Shown here piece by piece: positions 54,901 to 64,000 of a stretch of DNA of 64,000 nucleotides. Under the pieces are notes generated by a model that was not told where the DNA came from, made no database searches, and saw only the letters and a list, made by a program, of their open reading frames with translations. The stretch is taken from assembly GCA_012934845.2 (NCBI GenBank), contig WNNJ02000170.1:95833-159832 (forward strand), in the 5' to 3' direction. Position numbers and translations under genes: made by a program. The DNA comes from Pomphorhynchus laevis. Lineage: Eukaryota > Acanthocephala > Palaeacanthocephala > Echinorhynchida > Pomphorhynchidae. How positions within the stretch are numbered: the first letter of the stretch is position 1; the number at the start of each line of letters is the position of its first letter.

Positions 54901-57900
54901 CTCTCCAGGCCGGATATAGATATTGGCTATGCTGATGCGTTTACCGTTTTTACAGAGTGATATAGCTAAACGATACAGGGCTGGACAAGAATAGTTTTGT
55001 AAGAGGGATGTTAAGGAGCTCTAAACTAGGGTTAAAAGACCTTGAGATGTAGAGGAGTGAGGAAGTTATGAACGGAGTATAATGGATGTAGATGTGCTTA
55101 GGGATAAATCGAGTAATGTCCTGGGGGAGTTGTGAATATCATACTGTATATCACATTACTGTAATATATAAACTTTATACTCAGAGTTGTGGTGTCAGCA
55201 TAAGAATGTGTACATAAAAATGATGGTATCAATAAGACAGGACGTAGCCTGGCAAACAATTTAAAAAAGGCCACATTTTTCTCAAAGGTAACACTAAGTA
55301 CTCAGCAAATATAAGGTAACAATATTTTAGGATGCTACTGAAACTTGAGCCAGAACATAAATTTTATGCGAAATATCACACAATTACAATGTAAAACATG
55401 AAACATAACATACCATAATCGTCTGTGGGGTATGCCAAACGAATCATATATTGCAAGATTGATATCACATCGGCATTAAACCTTCTTATGAGAACAGCAG
55501 TCTCTTGACAGATTCTGCACTTAAAAATAAATTGTAGTAAATTAATATTGTTCTATAAAAACAACAACTTATACTTAAATTGCTGGTTTGGCGTTGCGCT
55601 TTTGTCAATATTCAAAGCAATTTTAAATAGGGTCCGTTCTAAAAATGATTTAGACAAGAGGAAATTAAAACAATTTATCTAAAAACGATTTAATTTTTTA
55701 ATAACCAAATTTAAAATAATTAAAAAAGAAATTTGAAAACAATTATGTCGTTACATATTAAAAATAAGGGGAAATTACACTGAAGTCCCGACAAATGAAA
55801 AATGAAATGGAAATGCCTTTAAAGTGTATATTGTCATAGTTTGATTTCATCTTAAAAAGCAAAAATAACATTAGATAGAGACATACACTGATCGATATCG
55901 AAGGTAATTGTGGTTGTCTATAAGTAAATTCAGTAGTCAGATTGGAATAGCAGTTAGCTAATACTTTACTGATGACTATTATTAAAAAATATTCTCAGTG
56001 TTAGAATGCTTGTTTATTTCAGACAACAATCATTAAATAAATAGTTACTTATTAAATACTAAGTGTTTCTTATATATACAAATAATATACACTATTTTTT
56101 GCTTTAATTGTGCTAGTTTTAACTAAACAACCAACAATATATAGGGTGAACGACTTTAAGGAAGTCTGCTCTGCACGTAATCGAATTCCGGTTTTTGGCA
56201 ACATTTACAGTTATAAAACTGAAGCTTTTTAGCTCCCGGAGCAAAGTTTTACACATTCTGCGATTAAATTATATATAAGAAATCTCAAAACAGTAAAAAT
56301 AGGATGAGAAAATGCTAAGAATTTCGCAAATCGATAATTCTATCAGTACTATAGTAAAGAAATAGCTAGAAAGTTTGATAAAAACAAACCTATCCTCAGT
56401 CTATAATATAGATTTGTGATATCTGAGTTTGGAATGATAAAGATGAATCATTTTTGGCAGGTTTACATATTCACTGTGAATACAACAAAAAAATATATAT
56501 ACATAGAATTTTCTAGAAGAAAGCATTATGATAGTGAACGACAATCAACATAATAACAAATTAATACAATAATAGAACATCAAATTGTAAAAATATGCTG
56601 GAAGACAATATCGGTAAAACTGTCCGGATCTTTTTATAAATGGACAGCCAAACAAATGAATAAGAAGCATCGAAAGGGTATATTGCCACGAATCATTAAA
56701 ATATTAAAATAAAAATACCGTATATTTTGAATTCTAAGAAAGGAAAAACGACCGGTGACTTTTCGCATATTTTCTCTTGCATTCCCTTGCGGGAAAATAA
56801 AAATTGCTAAAGATAGCGCTTAAATGAAGGTTGAATTTAGATCGGAAGCAGAAAGTGAAATAAATACACGTTGTATTTATAGATTATATCGATTTAAAAA
56901 ATGATGCTGTACGAAAAAATCGAAAATTACCACTGGAGAAAACAAAGAGTTTATGATACAATATAATATTGAATAAATCAGAATAAAAAATATGTACAGA
57001 AAATGGTATGGCTAAAGATTGTAAAAAAACATATTAATTAAATTAATTTCTAATGATAATTTTGTGCAATGACTAAGGAAATCATATCTCCACGTATTTG
57101 TGATTTCGAAAAATGATTCTATTAATCGAGTGCAAATTGTAAAATTACTACTTTCTTCAGCTCATAAAAAACCTTAACATTAAAAGTTAGGAATTTATTT
57201 AAAAAATAAGAATATAAAAGTTTGATAAAGGTACAAACTAACCACCACCTAATTGATCGCGGCATATTGAAATAGATCCGGTGACTCTTTGAAATATATG
57301 CAATATCATTACAAGGCGATGCATATCGAAGTTCTCGGTAAGAGCGGCTGACTAGAGATAAGTAAACAAATGTGTAAAGGTTTTACAGAATATACTAGCA
57401 ATCCAGTAATTCACTGTATTGAGAACAATCTACTACTTTATTTTATTGATGTCGCAGCATTTAAGGATGCTGATATATTCATAAGAAAAAACCGAACCCA
57501 CGATAAAAGTGGGTTCAGTGTATAAAATAAAATTATTCAAATATATGTTAACTGAAAATGTTTAAAACTTACTATAAGCAATGTTTTATTAGAAATTAAA
57601 TAGAATTAGTAACCAATGTGATACAAACTTGTGTACAAACTTGCTTGATTTAAGGTATGGTTATAGTTGCATATCATTTACAATCGTACGATAAGAAAAC
57701 ATTTATTTTAAAAAATCTGAAGATGCTAACGGAGTTTAGCGAAATATCAAATAAAATTTTCCTCCTTTTAAATTTTTCCAGTTCCGATAATTCTGTAAAT
57801 TTTTATAATTCAAATCAAAAGCTGATTAGGTCAAAAGTTGAAACTAGCTGCATTAGTTGAGTCAAATGCTCGACTTAAACTATGCCTGTTAAAATTCAAA

Positions 57901-58739
57901 TATTAGAAAAATGTAAGAATTAAAAATACAAAATGTATTTCAAAGCAAAGAAATATCACAGAAAGCAATATTCCTAAATACATAAAGAGTACAAAACTTA
58001 AAAAAAGAGTTTAAACACAACATCTTGAAAAGCTAACGAGTGTATTAGCTATAAGTCATTAGCTAGTCATCTGTATTAGTCATTAGCTATAAACAACATT
58101 TTCGACAAATTGTAGGCTGCTGTAAATTGCATAAACAGTAAAAACAAATGTCAGACGATGAACAAATATTTCGGCCAAATTTTGTGATTGTGTCTTGTAA
58201 AAATCAAATTCTCAAAATTAAAAACACGCATTTATTCATTAATTCGATGATTTAATGATGCATATCATGAATACAAAGATGAAGGATTCACTATTTTTCG
58301 GAGAAGACTGCTGTTTTCATAGTTTTAATTTATACTGATTAATTTGTTAGTTAATTTAATCCAAAAGATGAAAAAACGGTGTAGATAAGTGTATAAAAGT
58401 GCTACACTTGGCATTAGTAATAAAATTGCAAGAAAATATTCAAACAGAGAATAACGTACATGATAGTGCAGCCAGGTTGATATGCGTTCAGTATCATTTT
58501 CAATAAGGTAGTTTACTAAATAAATAAGCATTAGGATTCCTTCTTCGTGATGAAATTTTGACAAATCTTCCAGAGTTCCTTCAACATCTTCCATGCTTAA
58601 AAATAGAGATAAAAACATGATTTTAAAAACAAAATCACAAATAGCTTAGTAGTACCATAGACGTTTAGCTAAGTCGTTAAAATTAGGATAGTGTTCTAGA
58701 GCTATCTTTAATAGAATAGGCCGGCTATAGTTAGGCGAG
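48952..58739 (-). CDS. split host gene, at least 9 exons, unidentified helical protein (5' incomplete)
   Basis: Exons in order: 58656-58739, 58460-58595, 57249-57351, 55575-55638, 55414-55514, 55181-55300, 50123-50255, 49352-49445, 48968-49049 (or to a TGA at 48952). Every junction is GT-AG and the reading phase carries through all of them. Examples are TG|C at the first, G|AA and AA|A at the third and fourth, AG|G at the seventh. Peptides include RPILLKIALEHYPNFNDLAK, HHEEGILMLIYLVNYLIEND, AVLIRRFNADVISILQYMIR, VAFFKLFARLRPVLLIPSFL and ILRLLALIDMTENRASMLLF. About 310 residues, rich in amphipathic helices, perhaps a HEAT/ARM-like or other helical-repeat protein; I do not recognise the family. 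Introns range from 60 bp to about 4.9 kb. The large ones hold LINE C copy 3, a ribozyme repeat and a hAT MITE. The first exon starts with one base of a codon, so exons upstream of 58739 are missing. Confidence 0.68.
49494..49747 (+). pseudogene. hypothetical ORF cut by a hAT MITE
   Basis: An open plus-strand frame of about 85 codons (HKYFQDLANQKAFSFKKGMY, then VVECVSADINKMFFRRISAK) runs into the MITE at 49748 and closes inside it. It lies antisense in an intron of the minus-strand gene. No family recognised; may be a decayed coding fragment or chance. Confidence 0.3.
49748..50075. mobile_element. hAT-type MITE, 328 bp, with perfect 8-bp target duplication
   Basis: Termini CAGAGGTGGCCAAC and (reverse complement of the right end) CAGAGGTGACCAAC match at 13 of 14. 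ATTTAGAA lies directly outside both ends (49740-49747 and 50076-50083). The CAGAGGTG-type end, 8-bp duplication and lack of a transposase make it a non-autonomous hAT element. The left end is CpG-rich (GGCGCATGCGCC), the interior AT-rich. It sits 47 bp past an exon donor of the split gene. Confidence 0.92.
50260..51888. other. part of a large intron, AT-rich, no other feature
   Basis: Between exons 50123-50255 and 55181-55300. No repeat or ORF that could be supported. Confidence 0.45.
51889..52225 (+). repeat. hammerhead repeat, isolated partial copy
   Basis: Matches the 28.9-29.8 kb unit in opposite orientation (repeat sense plus): TTTAGTGCCTGATGCATGGT, AAGGGTAGTTCTG, GTTTGTCGTCACACATAG, TGTTTATG(A/C)CTCTTCATGA. 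A decayed ribozyme lies at 52043-52090. Confidence 0.82.
52043..52090 (+). ncRNA. decayed hammerhead ribozyme, repeat copy D
   Basis: GGUA, CUGAUAU in place of CUGAUGA, GCUUC-GUU-AAAGC, GAAA, CGCUUACACC. The GAAA box and stem II are kept but the CUGAUGA box is not, so it should be inactive. Confidence 0.55.
52226..52804. other. intronic AT-rich stretch
   Basis: A possible micro-exon (minus, near 52630) was seen but has no support from phase. Otherwise no feature. Confidence 0.35.
52805..55137 (-). mobile_element. LINE C copy 3, longest copy, inside an intron
   Basis: A 456-residue open frame (54849-53479) reads MLLGDFNYRTGRWIYAALRR (end of the APE domain), RRARNDYLIHKQRS-like linker, then the RT blocks TVFLDLYAAFDRISIGFVIS and EDDYGARQFYPIT. 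After a frame change, 53420-53094 gives VVYADDTTTMFFGRRCK and IYLGFTVTVNWSAKADLDRL. The tail 53083-52859 (FWGTWSISGLVFFSRGRPPD) matches LINE C copies 1 and 2. Same strand as the host gene. 5'-truncated near 55137. Better preserved than copies 1 and 2. Confidence 0.88.
55639..57248. other. intron of the split gene, AT-rich
   Basis: Lies between exons 57249-57351 and 55575-55638, whose phases fit directly. No repeat or ORF recognised. Confidence 0.5.
57352..58459. other. intron of the split gene, AT-rich
   Basis: Contains an open plus-strand frame (57657-57860) and a phase-0 minus frame near 58090-58190 with a weak donor; neither supported as an exon. Confidence 0.45.
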
Positions 58740-60720
58740 CTTAACACAAAAACACTCTTACTGCTATATAAGATAATTAAAAATACAAACAACTCAAAGA
58801 TTATTGTCTACATGCATAGACAACCAACCCTATATTGCAACCTTATATTCTAGAGGGTTGAAATTCATTAAATTAATTTGAAAAAAATACGAACAGAAAA
58901 GTTAACTAAGCCTTATATGTCTGTAAATGCAAACAATATCTTGAAGAGAATTAATATGATAAAAATCCTCGAATCATAAATTATGTATTTAAACTAAGAC
59001 ACTATTAAATTTCCGAAAATAACTGTATTTGATTCATTTTGTGAATTAAAATTTTTAAGCAGAAATAAAATACACAAATTTATTTTTGCATTTTTCAATG
59101 TCTAAAAGTTGGTAGAAATTTTATTACATTTTAAATAAAATGTAATTACATTTTAAATAATAAACTTGATTTTAAATATAAAAATGTGCTTATTGATATT
59201 GCTTCAAAATTCCAAAAATAAAATTGAATTGCTATTGTAAACAACATTTTTTGAGCTATGGCAAATATTATTTATTTATAATTGAAATAAATTATATTAA
59301 TTCTATAATTTTTAAAATTATTTTATGGAAACAAAATTTATTTAAAGAATTAATGTATCCAATAATTATATAATGTAAACAAAGAACATAAACAACAATT
59401 ATACGACAATCGATCAAGTCAAATCATCAATAACAAGCTGCTATAATATTTTAATAAATCTAAAAATTAAAAACATTTTTAATGATAAATCAGAAAAATA
59501 AAACCGTGCATTATTAACAACACGAAAATAGATTTAAAGTCAATGGTAATGAAGTTGTATGTTATAATTTAGCTTCAATACTGCTTGTACGTTCAAAAGT
59601 TCAAAATTTAATAGAAGTAGGTTTAATGCCGAGTAAATTAAAGTAAAACACCAGCTGAAACTGAAACATCGTAATCGTTTCGGAAATATGATTATATTAC
59701 GATTATAAAATTACTTCTCCGTTATTAATTTAAGGCAAAGTGATGAGCAGGGCACTGAACTCAATGATCACCAAATTATAATGATTCGTACCGATTATTA
59801 TTCATAATAACAGCAAATAAATATGAACATCCAACAATTCAAAAAGTTGTCACATACAAATTTTTAATTTTCAATCTTAAAATACTTGAAATTATATTAG
59901 CGGAAAATATATGCCTCACAGAAACAAACGTTCATCGCACACATCGGCAAAAAAGAAGCTTGCACAGGTTGATAAAATGTCAAAAAGCATTCACAATTTC
60001 AAACAGCCTTAAAATTAAACTCGTACTTATGACGCCAGAGTTACTTTGTTTCGAAATTAATATTTTAAAATCAAAGAACGTTTAATATTAAATTTTTTTT
60101 ATAATATTATATTATATTATTTTTTATAATATAATTTTTTTATATTTTTTTTATAAGCCATGCAGTGGCATGGCTCGACTCGATGATATGACGTAATTTC
60201 ATCGTTTGTGTGTTTGTTTATTTGTTTTATATCTTTTCAAATTGTGTGACGCTGTTCAATGTTTTTATGTTCTAGATGAGCCACTGAGGAAGCCGTAACG
60301 CGGCGAAAGCTCTGGCAATATATAATAATAATTACTCAGCTCTTTGATCTAATAAACTACGCAAAATCTTAACAACATGAGGCTGAGAGACAAGCGGACA
60401 TTTAACTCTAATATTAAAAAACATTATTTTTAGGCAGATCATCTGAACTTTGATTATCAACCACAATTGTTGTTTTGCATAAACATAAAAGAAATAGAAA
60501 CTGTTCATATATACTTTTAAACTAAACTTGAAGTTAACATAAATTACTATAAAATGAACAGTATCTCTCCAGGAATTTGTATTTTTTAGGCAGCAATAAT
60601 ATATTGCTACTCACAACACAAAATTTAAACCTACTTATTTTGAAATATTTATGAATCCGACAAAAACAAGTATCCCAAGCTGTGGTTTAAATAACCCTAT
60701 TGATACTTTCAACATATATA
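58740..60720. other. AT-rich stretch, upstream of the known exons
   Basis: Upstream exons of the split gene should lie here or beyond but were not found. A 33-codon plus frame (MPHRNKRSSHTSAKKKLAQV, 59911-60012) has no support. A hammerhead-like box pair, CTGAGGA … CGAAAGCTCTGG, lies at 60282-60316. Confidence 0.4.
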
Positions 60721-60744
60721 TAAATATATACATATAATATATAT

Positions 60745-60786
60745 ACCGGTTCAATACCACCGATATATATGTGGTATTAAACCGGT
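60745..60786. repeat. hairpin at the outer edge of the left inverted repeat
   Basis: ACCGGTTCAATACCAC, 10-bp AT loop, GTGGTATTAAACCGGT: 15 of 16 paired. Its right arm is the start of the 97-bp inverted repeat. Confidence 0.88.
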
Positions 60787-60871
60787 TGTTCACAAGATCA
60801 CCCATTGATGATGATTTCTATTTAATAATATTAATTTAAATCGTGATAATAATGTAATAAACACAATATAT
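60774..60871 (+). repeat. left arm of a near-identical inverted repeat
   Basis: About 97 bp, from TATTAAACCGGTTGTTCACA to AATAAACACAATATAT, matches the reverse complement of 63679-63776 with one mismatch. Directly followed by LINE G. Confidence 0.93.
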
Positions 60872-61401
60872 TTCAATGTTCTTGTGCCTTAGCTATTACA
60901 TTACCTACCGGAACATCGAAACGAAGTCCGAAGTGTTCGTCATCATTGTCAATTATTAGATATTATCAACAACAGTGTTGTGCACAGCGCAGCTTAATCG
61001 GATTCGAGTTTAAGCTATCTTTAACAACAACTACTTACAAACATAGGTTTCAAACGAAGAGAGCCAAGCTGAGAGAACAACTGATTACAAACGAAAGGAG
61101 CAAAGCTGAGAGACAATCCAAGATCCAAGTGAGCCAACCAGAGAGCCGGCAAAAGAACCAAAGACGGTAAATGCCGAAAGATTCTTCTGGGAGATATTGC
61201 TCTTGTAATGGTTTTGCTGTAGTTTGTTAGGCCTGCGTCTGTGCCAGATCTGGTAAAACTTACAGTTCATGTTGGGCGCAAAATTGTTCGAATAAGCCAA
61301 TTACTTCGCCAAGTGCTAATGCTGCTGAGTTATGCACATCTTTTATTGTTCTTACAAACGACAATTCTCATAATGCAATTGAAATAGAAAAGAGCCCTAA
61401 T

Positions 61402-62279
61402 TTGTCCTTTTTACATGATTCCGTGCAACTGGAAATGAAATGTACGTATAAGGCATGTTCCAACTACAGTGTAATTAGCGTACCTCGCAGATTAAGTCGA
61501 GAGTATTTATCACAAGACTTCCACTGTGGTTTCTGCTCAGCAAAGTCTTATTTGCAATCTGATGCCAAGGAATTGGATCAGCTAAGAGCAGTGGTCACTT
61601 CTTTTAGAAAAGAAATTTCTAGTTTAAACAAGAGAGTTGGTGATGCTCTCGGTACTGGTGCTGCTTCCTCGCAAAATTATTCAATTCCCAGTAGTTCGGT
61701 ATCTAACATAAACGTATGGAATGACAAGGGAAGGTTAAATTCATTAATTAAAAAATCGATAAATGAAACAACCATCAATCAAGTTGTGATGCGGCAGGTC
61801 GCTAAAGCTTATGCAACCGTAGGTGAGGCTTCTAAAGGAGATCTATCTTCAATCGATATTAGAAATGCCTTAAGAAAAGATGCACAAAGGCAGCATAACT
61901 TGATAGTTGTGAATCTATCGGATTCAGTAACGATAGAGATAATGTCTGCTCTATTTTAAAAGCCATAAACATCCCAATCCCACAAAAACTTGAGATTCGT
62001 CGTCTTCATCAGAATCAATTAAGTTCGCCAGCGTGGTCAAAAGTGACTTCCACTCCCGATTTTGAGAAGTCTGTTTTTAAAGCTGCTCCAAAACTTAGGC
62101 ATATACAATCTTTCAGTAGAGTTTTCCTGCGCTTAGATATTGGTCCTTCTGAACGCGTTCTTCAAAATAAGCTTCGAGATGAGTGTCGTTCCCGTCGTAT
62201 TAATGATCCGCTGCAAATTTGTATAGTTCGTGGAGACATAATTATCCTTTTAGAAAAAAAGAAGTTGTTAAGCCTTTAG
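61402..62279 (+). pseudogene. LINE G ORF1 protein, two frames
   Basis: 61402-61959 encodes 185 residues. A zinc-finger-like start CTYKACSNYSVI … FHCGFCSAKSY (C, C, H/C, C) resembles the PHD-like fingers in some CR1/L2 ORF1 proteins. It is followed by a short coiled coil (ELDQLRAVVTSFRKEISSLN) and AQRQHNLIVVNLSDS, the first strand of an RRM-like domain. 62043-62279 (FSRVFLRLDIGPSERVLQNK, then LRDECRSRRIND) completes that domain in another frame. RNA-binding by family. Confidence 0.7.
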
Positions 62280-62569
62280 TAAACTCTTTAGTTGATCAAA
62301 TTTCGTCCTCGTCAGTCGCGGCATGTACTTCTGAATTAGTACTTAACAGTGGACCTTCGCCCTTGTGCGAAAACGTGAGCTCAACTTTGTGACTAGAGTC
62401 CCACGATCTACTTTCATCGAGTGATATTGACTTCCCTCAGTCTAACTTAAATTATCTACTCTTTAACGTTGAAGACTTAAAATACTTAATAAACTTAGGA
62501 TTCGTCGATTATTTGTCGCTTTTCGATGTTGTATTTTTAACAGAAACAATGTTCACTTAAGATGTCTCC

Positions 62570-63223
62570 ATTACGGGGTTTTATACTTTTAATATTTCGT
62601 CAATTCTAAGGGGGCGTGGTCGCCCGGTAGGCGGTGTTTAGCTCGCTGTCAAGCCGCTATTTGGAAAATACAGTTGCTCCTCTTTTGAAAACTCCATTTG
62701 TCTTGAACCTCCAAATGCTTGTTTCATTGCATGTTATTTTAATCCTTCTTATTCAGCTGCATATATTATCTGGGAATTGTCACAAGTTTTGAATAAATTA
62801 GAATACCCTTCACTAGTGTTTATCGCAGGGGATTTCAATGCGCGTTTTACAAATCCTCTACATGATAAGTTAAGTCATCTTATCGATTATTTTCATTCAG
62901 TAGATCTCAGATTACATTTCCCAGAGGAAAAATGGTCGTACGAATCGCATAATACAAAGAGTTGCCTCGATATTATTTTCACAAATGCTGATGTTTATCG
63001 TACGCAACTAGATTTGTCCTCGAAATGGGGTTTGCAAAGAAAACACAAACCCGTTACTTGTATGTTTCAGTGTAAAATGTTCGTCTCGTCCGTATCAGCT
63101 TCTTTGCAGCATAGCAGATGTGTAAGAATGTCCGCTATTAATTTTACTGAAATATCTCACTCTCGTAATCTCCTTAGTTTATTAGATTTTGAAAGTAGTA
63201 TGTCTTCTCTGCGTGTAGGGTAA
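62570..63223 (+). pseudogene. LINE G endonuclease remnant
   Basis: The earlier part (RGRGRPVGG-like at 62610, then CYFNPSYSAA) is out of frame with the open piece 62777-63223. That piece has LVFIAGDFNARFTNPLHDKL (GDFN catalytic block) and SCLDIIFTNADVY. The final SDHxP block is altered (KHKPVTCMF). Inactive. Confidence 0.75.
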
Positions 63224-63678
63224 GATCCTCGAAACCTAGAAAGATTGTTCAACATAAACCACTTTGGTTTAAAAGCTTCAAAATGATTTGGTTATGTTAA
63301 ATAAGCGATTTCGATTTAATTTGGTTCCCAAATCGTGTTTTGTAGATTTGCGTAGGCGATACGTTACATTAGTAAGAGATTTTCGGTTATCTCGTATGTT
63401 GAAAGAGGAGAGTGACATCGTAAAAGGGGCTGACAAATCTCCGTGGCTTCTAAGGAAAAAAAATCAATTGTATTTTGACGATCTCGCTGTCTGATTGGTC
63501 CCTCCATTTCCAAACTGTTCTGCGCCACCATCTACATATCGATACTCCTGTTAGACTTCCATTGTGTTCGATTGTTGGTGATGACCAAGTCGACGATCCG
63601 CTTAATTTGCCTTTCACATCTAACGAAGTAATGCGATCTCTATCTCTAATGAAAAATATTAAAGCTGCAGGGCCGAAA

Positions 63679-63776
63679 ATATATTGTGTTTATTACATTA
63701 TTATCACGATTTAAATTAATATTATTAAATAGAAAGCATCATCAATGGGTGATCTTGTGAACAACCGGTTTAATAC
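63679..63776 (-). repeat. right arm of the inverted repeat
   Basis: Reverse complement of 60774-60871 with one mismatch in about 97 bp. Outside it lies TATATA and then a different RT-protein fragment. Confidence 0.93.
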
Positions 63777-63958
63777 TATATATATGAAACATCACCGCAA
63801 AATCTTCCAGCATCACCGCCAAAACCTCCCACTGTCGAAAATACTAACGGAATGAATGATCCACGTTCGATTCTGCGTACACGTTCTTCGTATTTGGCTA
63901 CCTTCCTTAATTCGTTATATTGAAACGAAGAAGATGGGCTGCGGTTGACATAAAGCAA
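63777..63958 (-). pseudogene. fragment of the RT-protein C-terminal domain
   Basis: The minus-strand frame gives NELRKVAKYEERVRRIERGS, then FIPLVFSTVGGFGGDAGRF. This matches the YExRVRxVExGSFTPLVFSTSGGMG block of the same RT-like protein end seen at 36.2-37.2 kb. Only this block is in the window. Confidence 0.55.

Positions 63959-64000
<42 letters not shown>
63959..64000. repeat. (TA)n microsatellite
   Basis: About 20 uninterrupted TA units running to the window end. Confidence 0.97.

Larger units (their letters stand above)
60890..63678 (+). mobile_element. LINE G, CR1/L2-like LINE, 3'-truncated between inverted repeats
   Basis: Order is leader, ORF1 (61402-61959 and 62043-62279), endonuclease (pieces to 63223), and RT linker and start (63288-63690). 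It stops inside NEVMRSLSLMKNIKAAGP, before any RT catalytic block, exactly where the right inverted repeat begins. Loss of the 3' end is the reverse of normal LINE truncation, so later breakage or capture is needed to explain it. Several stops and frame changes. Confidence 0.82.

Noticed and set aside
58090-58195. Extra exon of the split gene (QNLAEIFVHRLTFVF, minus strand)
   Set aside because: It starts in phase but has no convincing donor, and exons 58460-58595 and 57249-57351 already join in phase without it.
63959-64000. Telomeric repeat at the window end
   Set aside because: It is a plain TA dinucleotide tract, not a TTAGGG-type repeat.

Overview
The window looks like AT-rich DNA from an invertebrate animal. 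It carries split genes with GT-AG introns, four or more LINE families, Penelope-type reverse transcriptases (RTs), a Ty3/gypsy fossil, hAT DNA transposons, a tRNA-derived SINE and several tandem repeats. No bacterial operon, rRNA or intact tRNA was seen. Very short introns (39-65 bp), hammerhead-bearing repeats and this LINE mix would fit a flatworm or another lophotrochozoan, but nothing here fixes the taxon. Layout: 1-3.4 kb is a broken Ty3/gypsy element. At 3.8-4.0 kb is a small field of DNA hairpins. From 4.2 to 11.8 kb is LINE A (minus strand) and a second LINE A copy broken up by pieces of LINE B (plus). At 11.8-12.8 kb are three tail modules of the Penelope-like family. At 13.2-16.9 kb LINE C forms a 1.2-kb-armed inverted duplication. 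A hAT remnant (17.2-18.0 kb) and an RTE-type LINE (18.3-21.4 kb) follow, then a CR1-like LINE (21.4-26.3 kb) split by three LINE B copies in a row. From 28.1 to 31.8 kb are tandem repeats, two with hammerhead ribozyme cores, and the SINE. Penelope-like RT copies lie at 32.2-33.5 and 38.4-40.0 kb. At 42.4-44.9 kb is a very decayed LINE. From 35 to 59 kb the minus strand also holds host genes assembled by eye from splice sites and reading phase. They are a 4-exon, 275-residue predicted membrane protein (44,998-45,962), a gene of at least 9 exons (48,952-58,739) whose introns run from 60 bp to about 5 kb and hold a LINE, a ribozyme repeat and a hAT MITE, and two partial genes near 35.3 and 40.6 kb. 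None was identified by family. At 60.7-63.8 kb a LINE fragment lies between 97-bp inverted repeats that differ at one base. The window ends in a (TA)n tract. The mobile elements share no pathway; they are successive insertions, often one inside another. The most informative signals are RNA-level: a hairpin kept at the 3' end of five LINE B copies, hammerhead cores in a 455-460 bp tandem repeat, a hammerhead-like SINE, and a pseudoknot-like block in nine Penelope-family tails. All calls were made by reading; no search or folding program was run.
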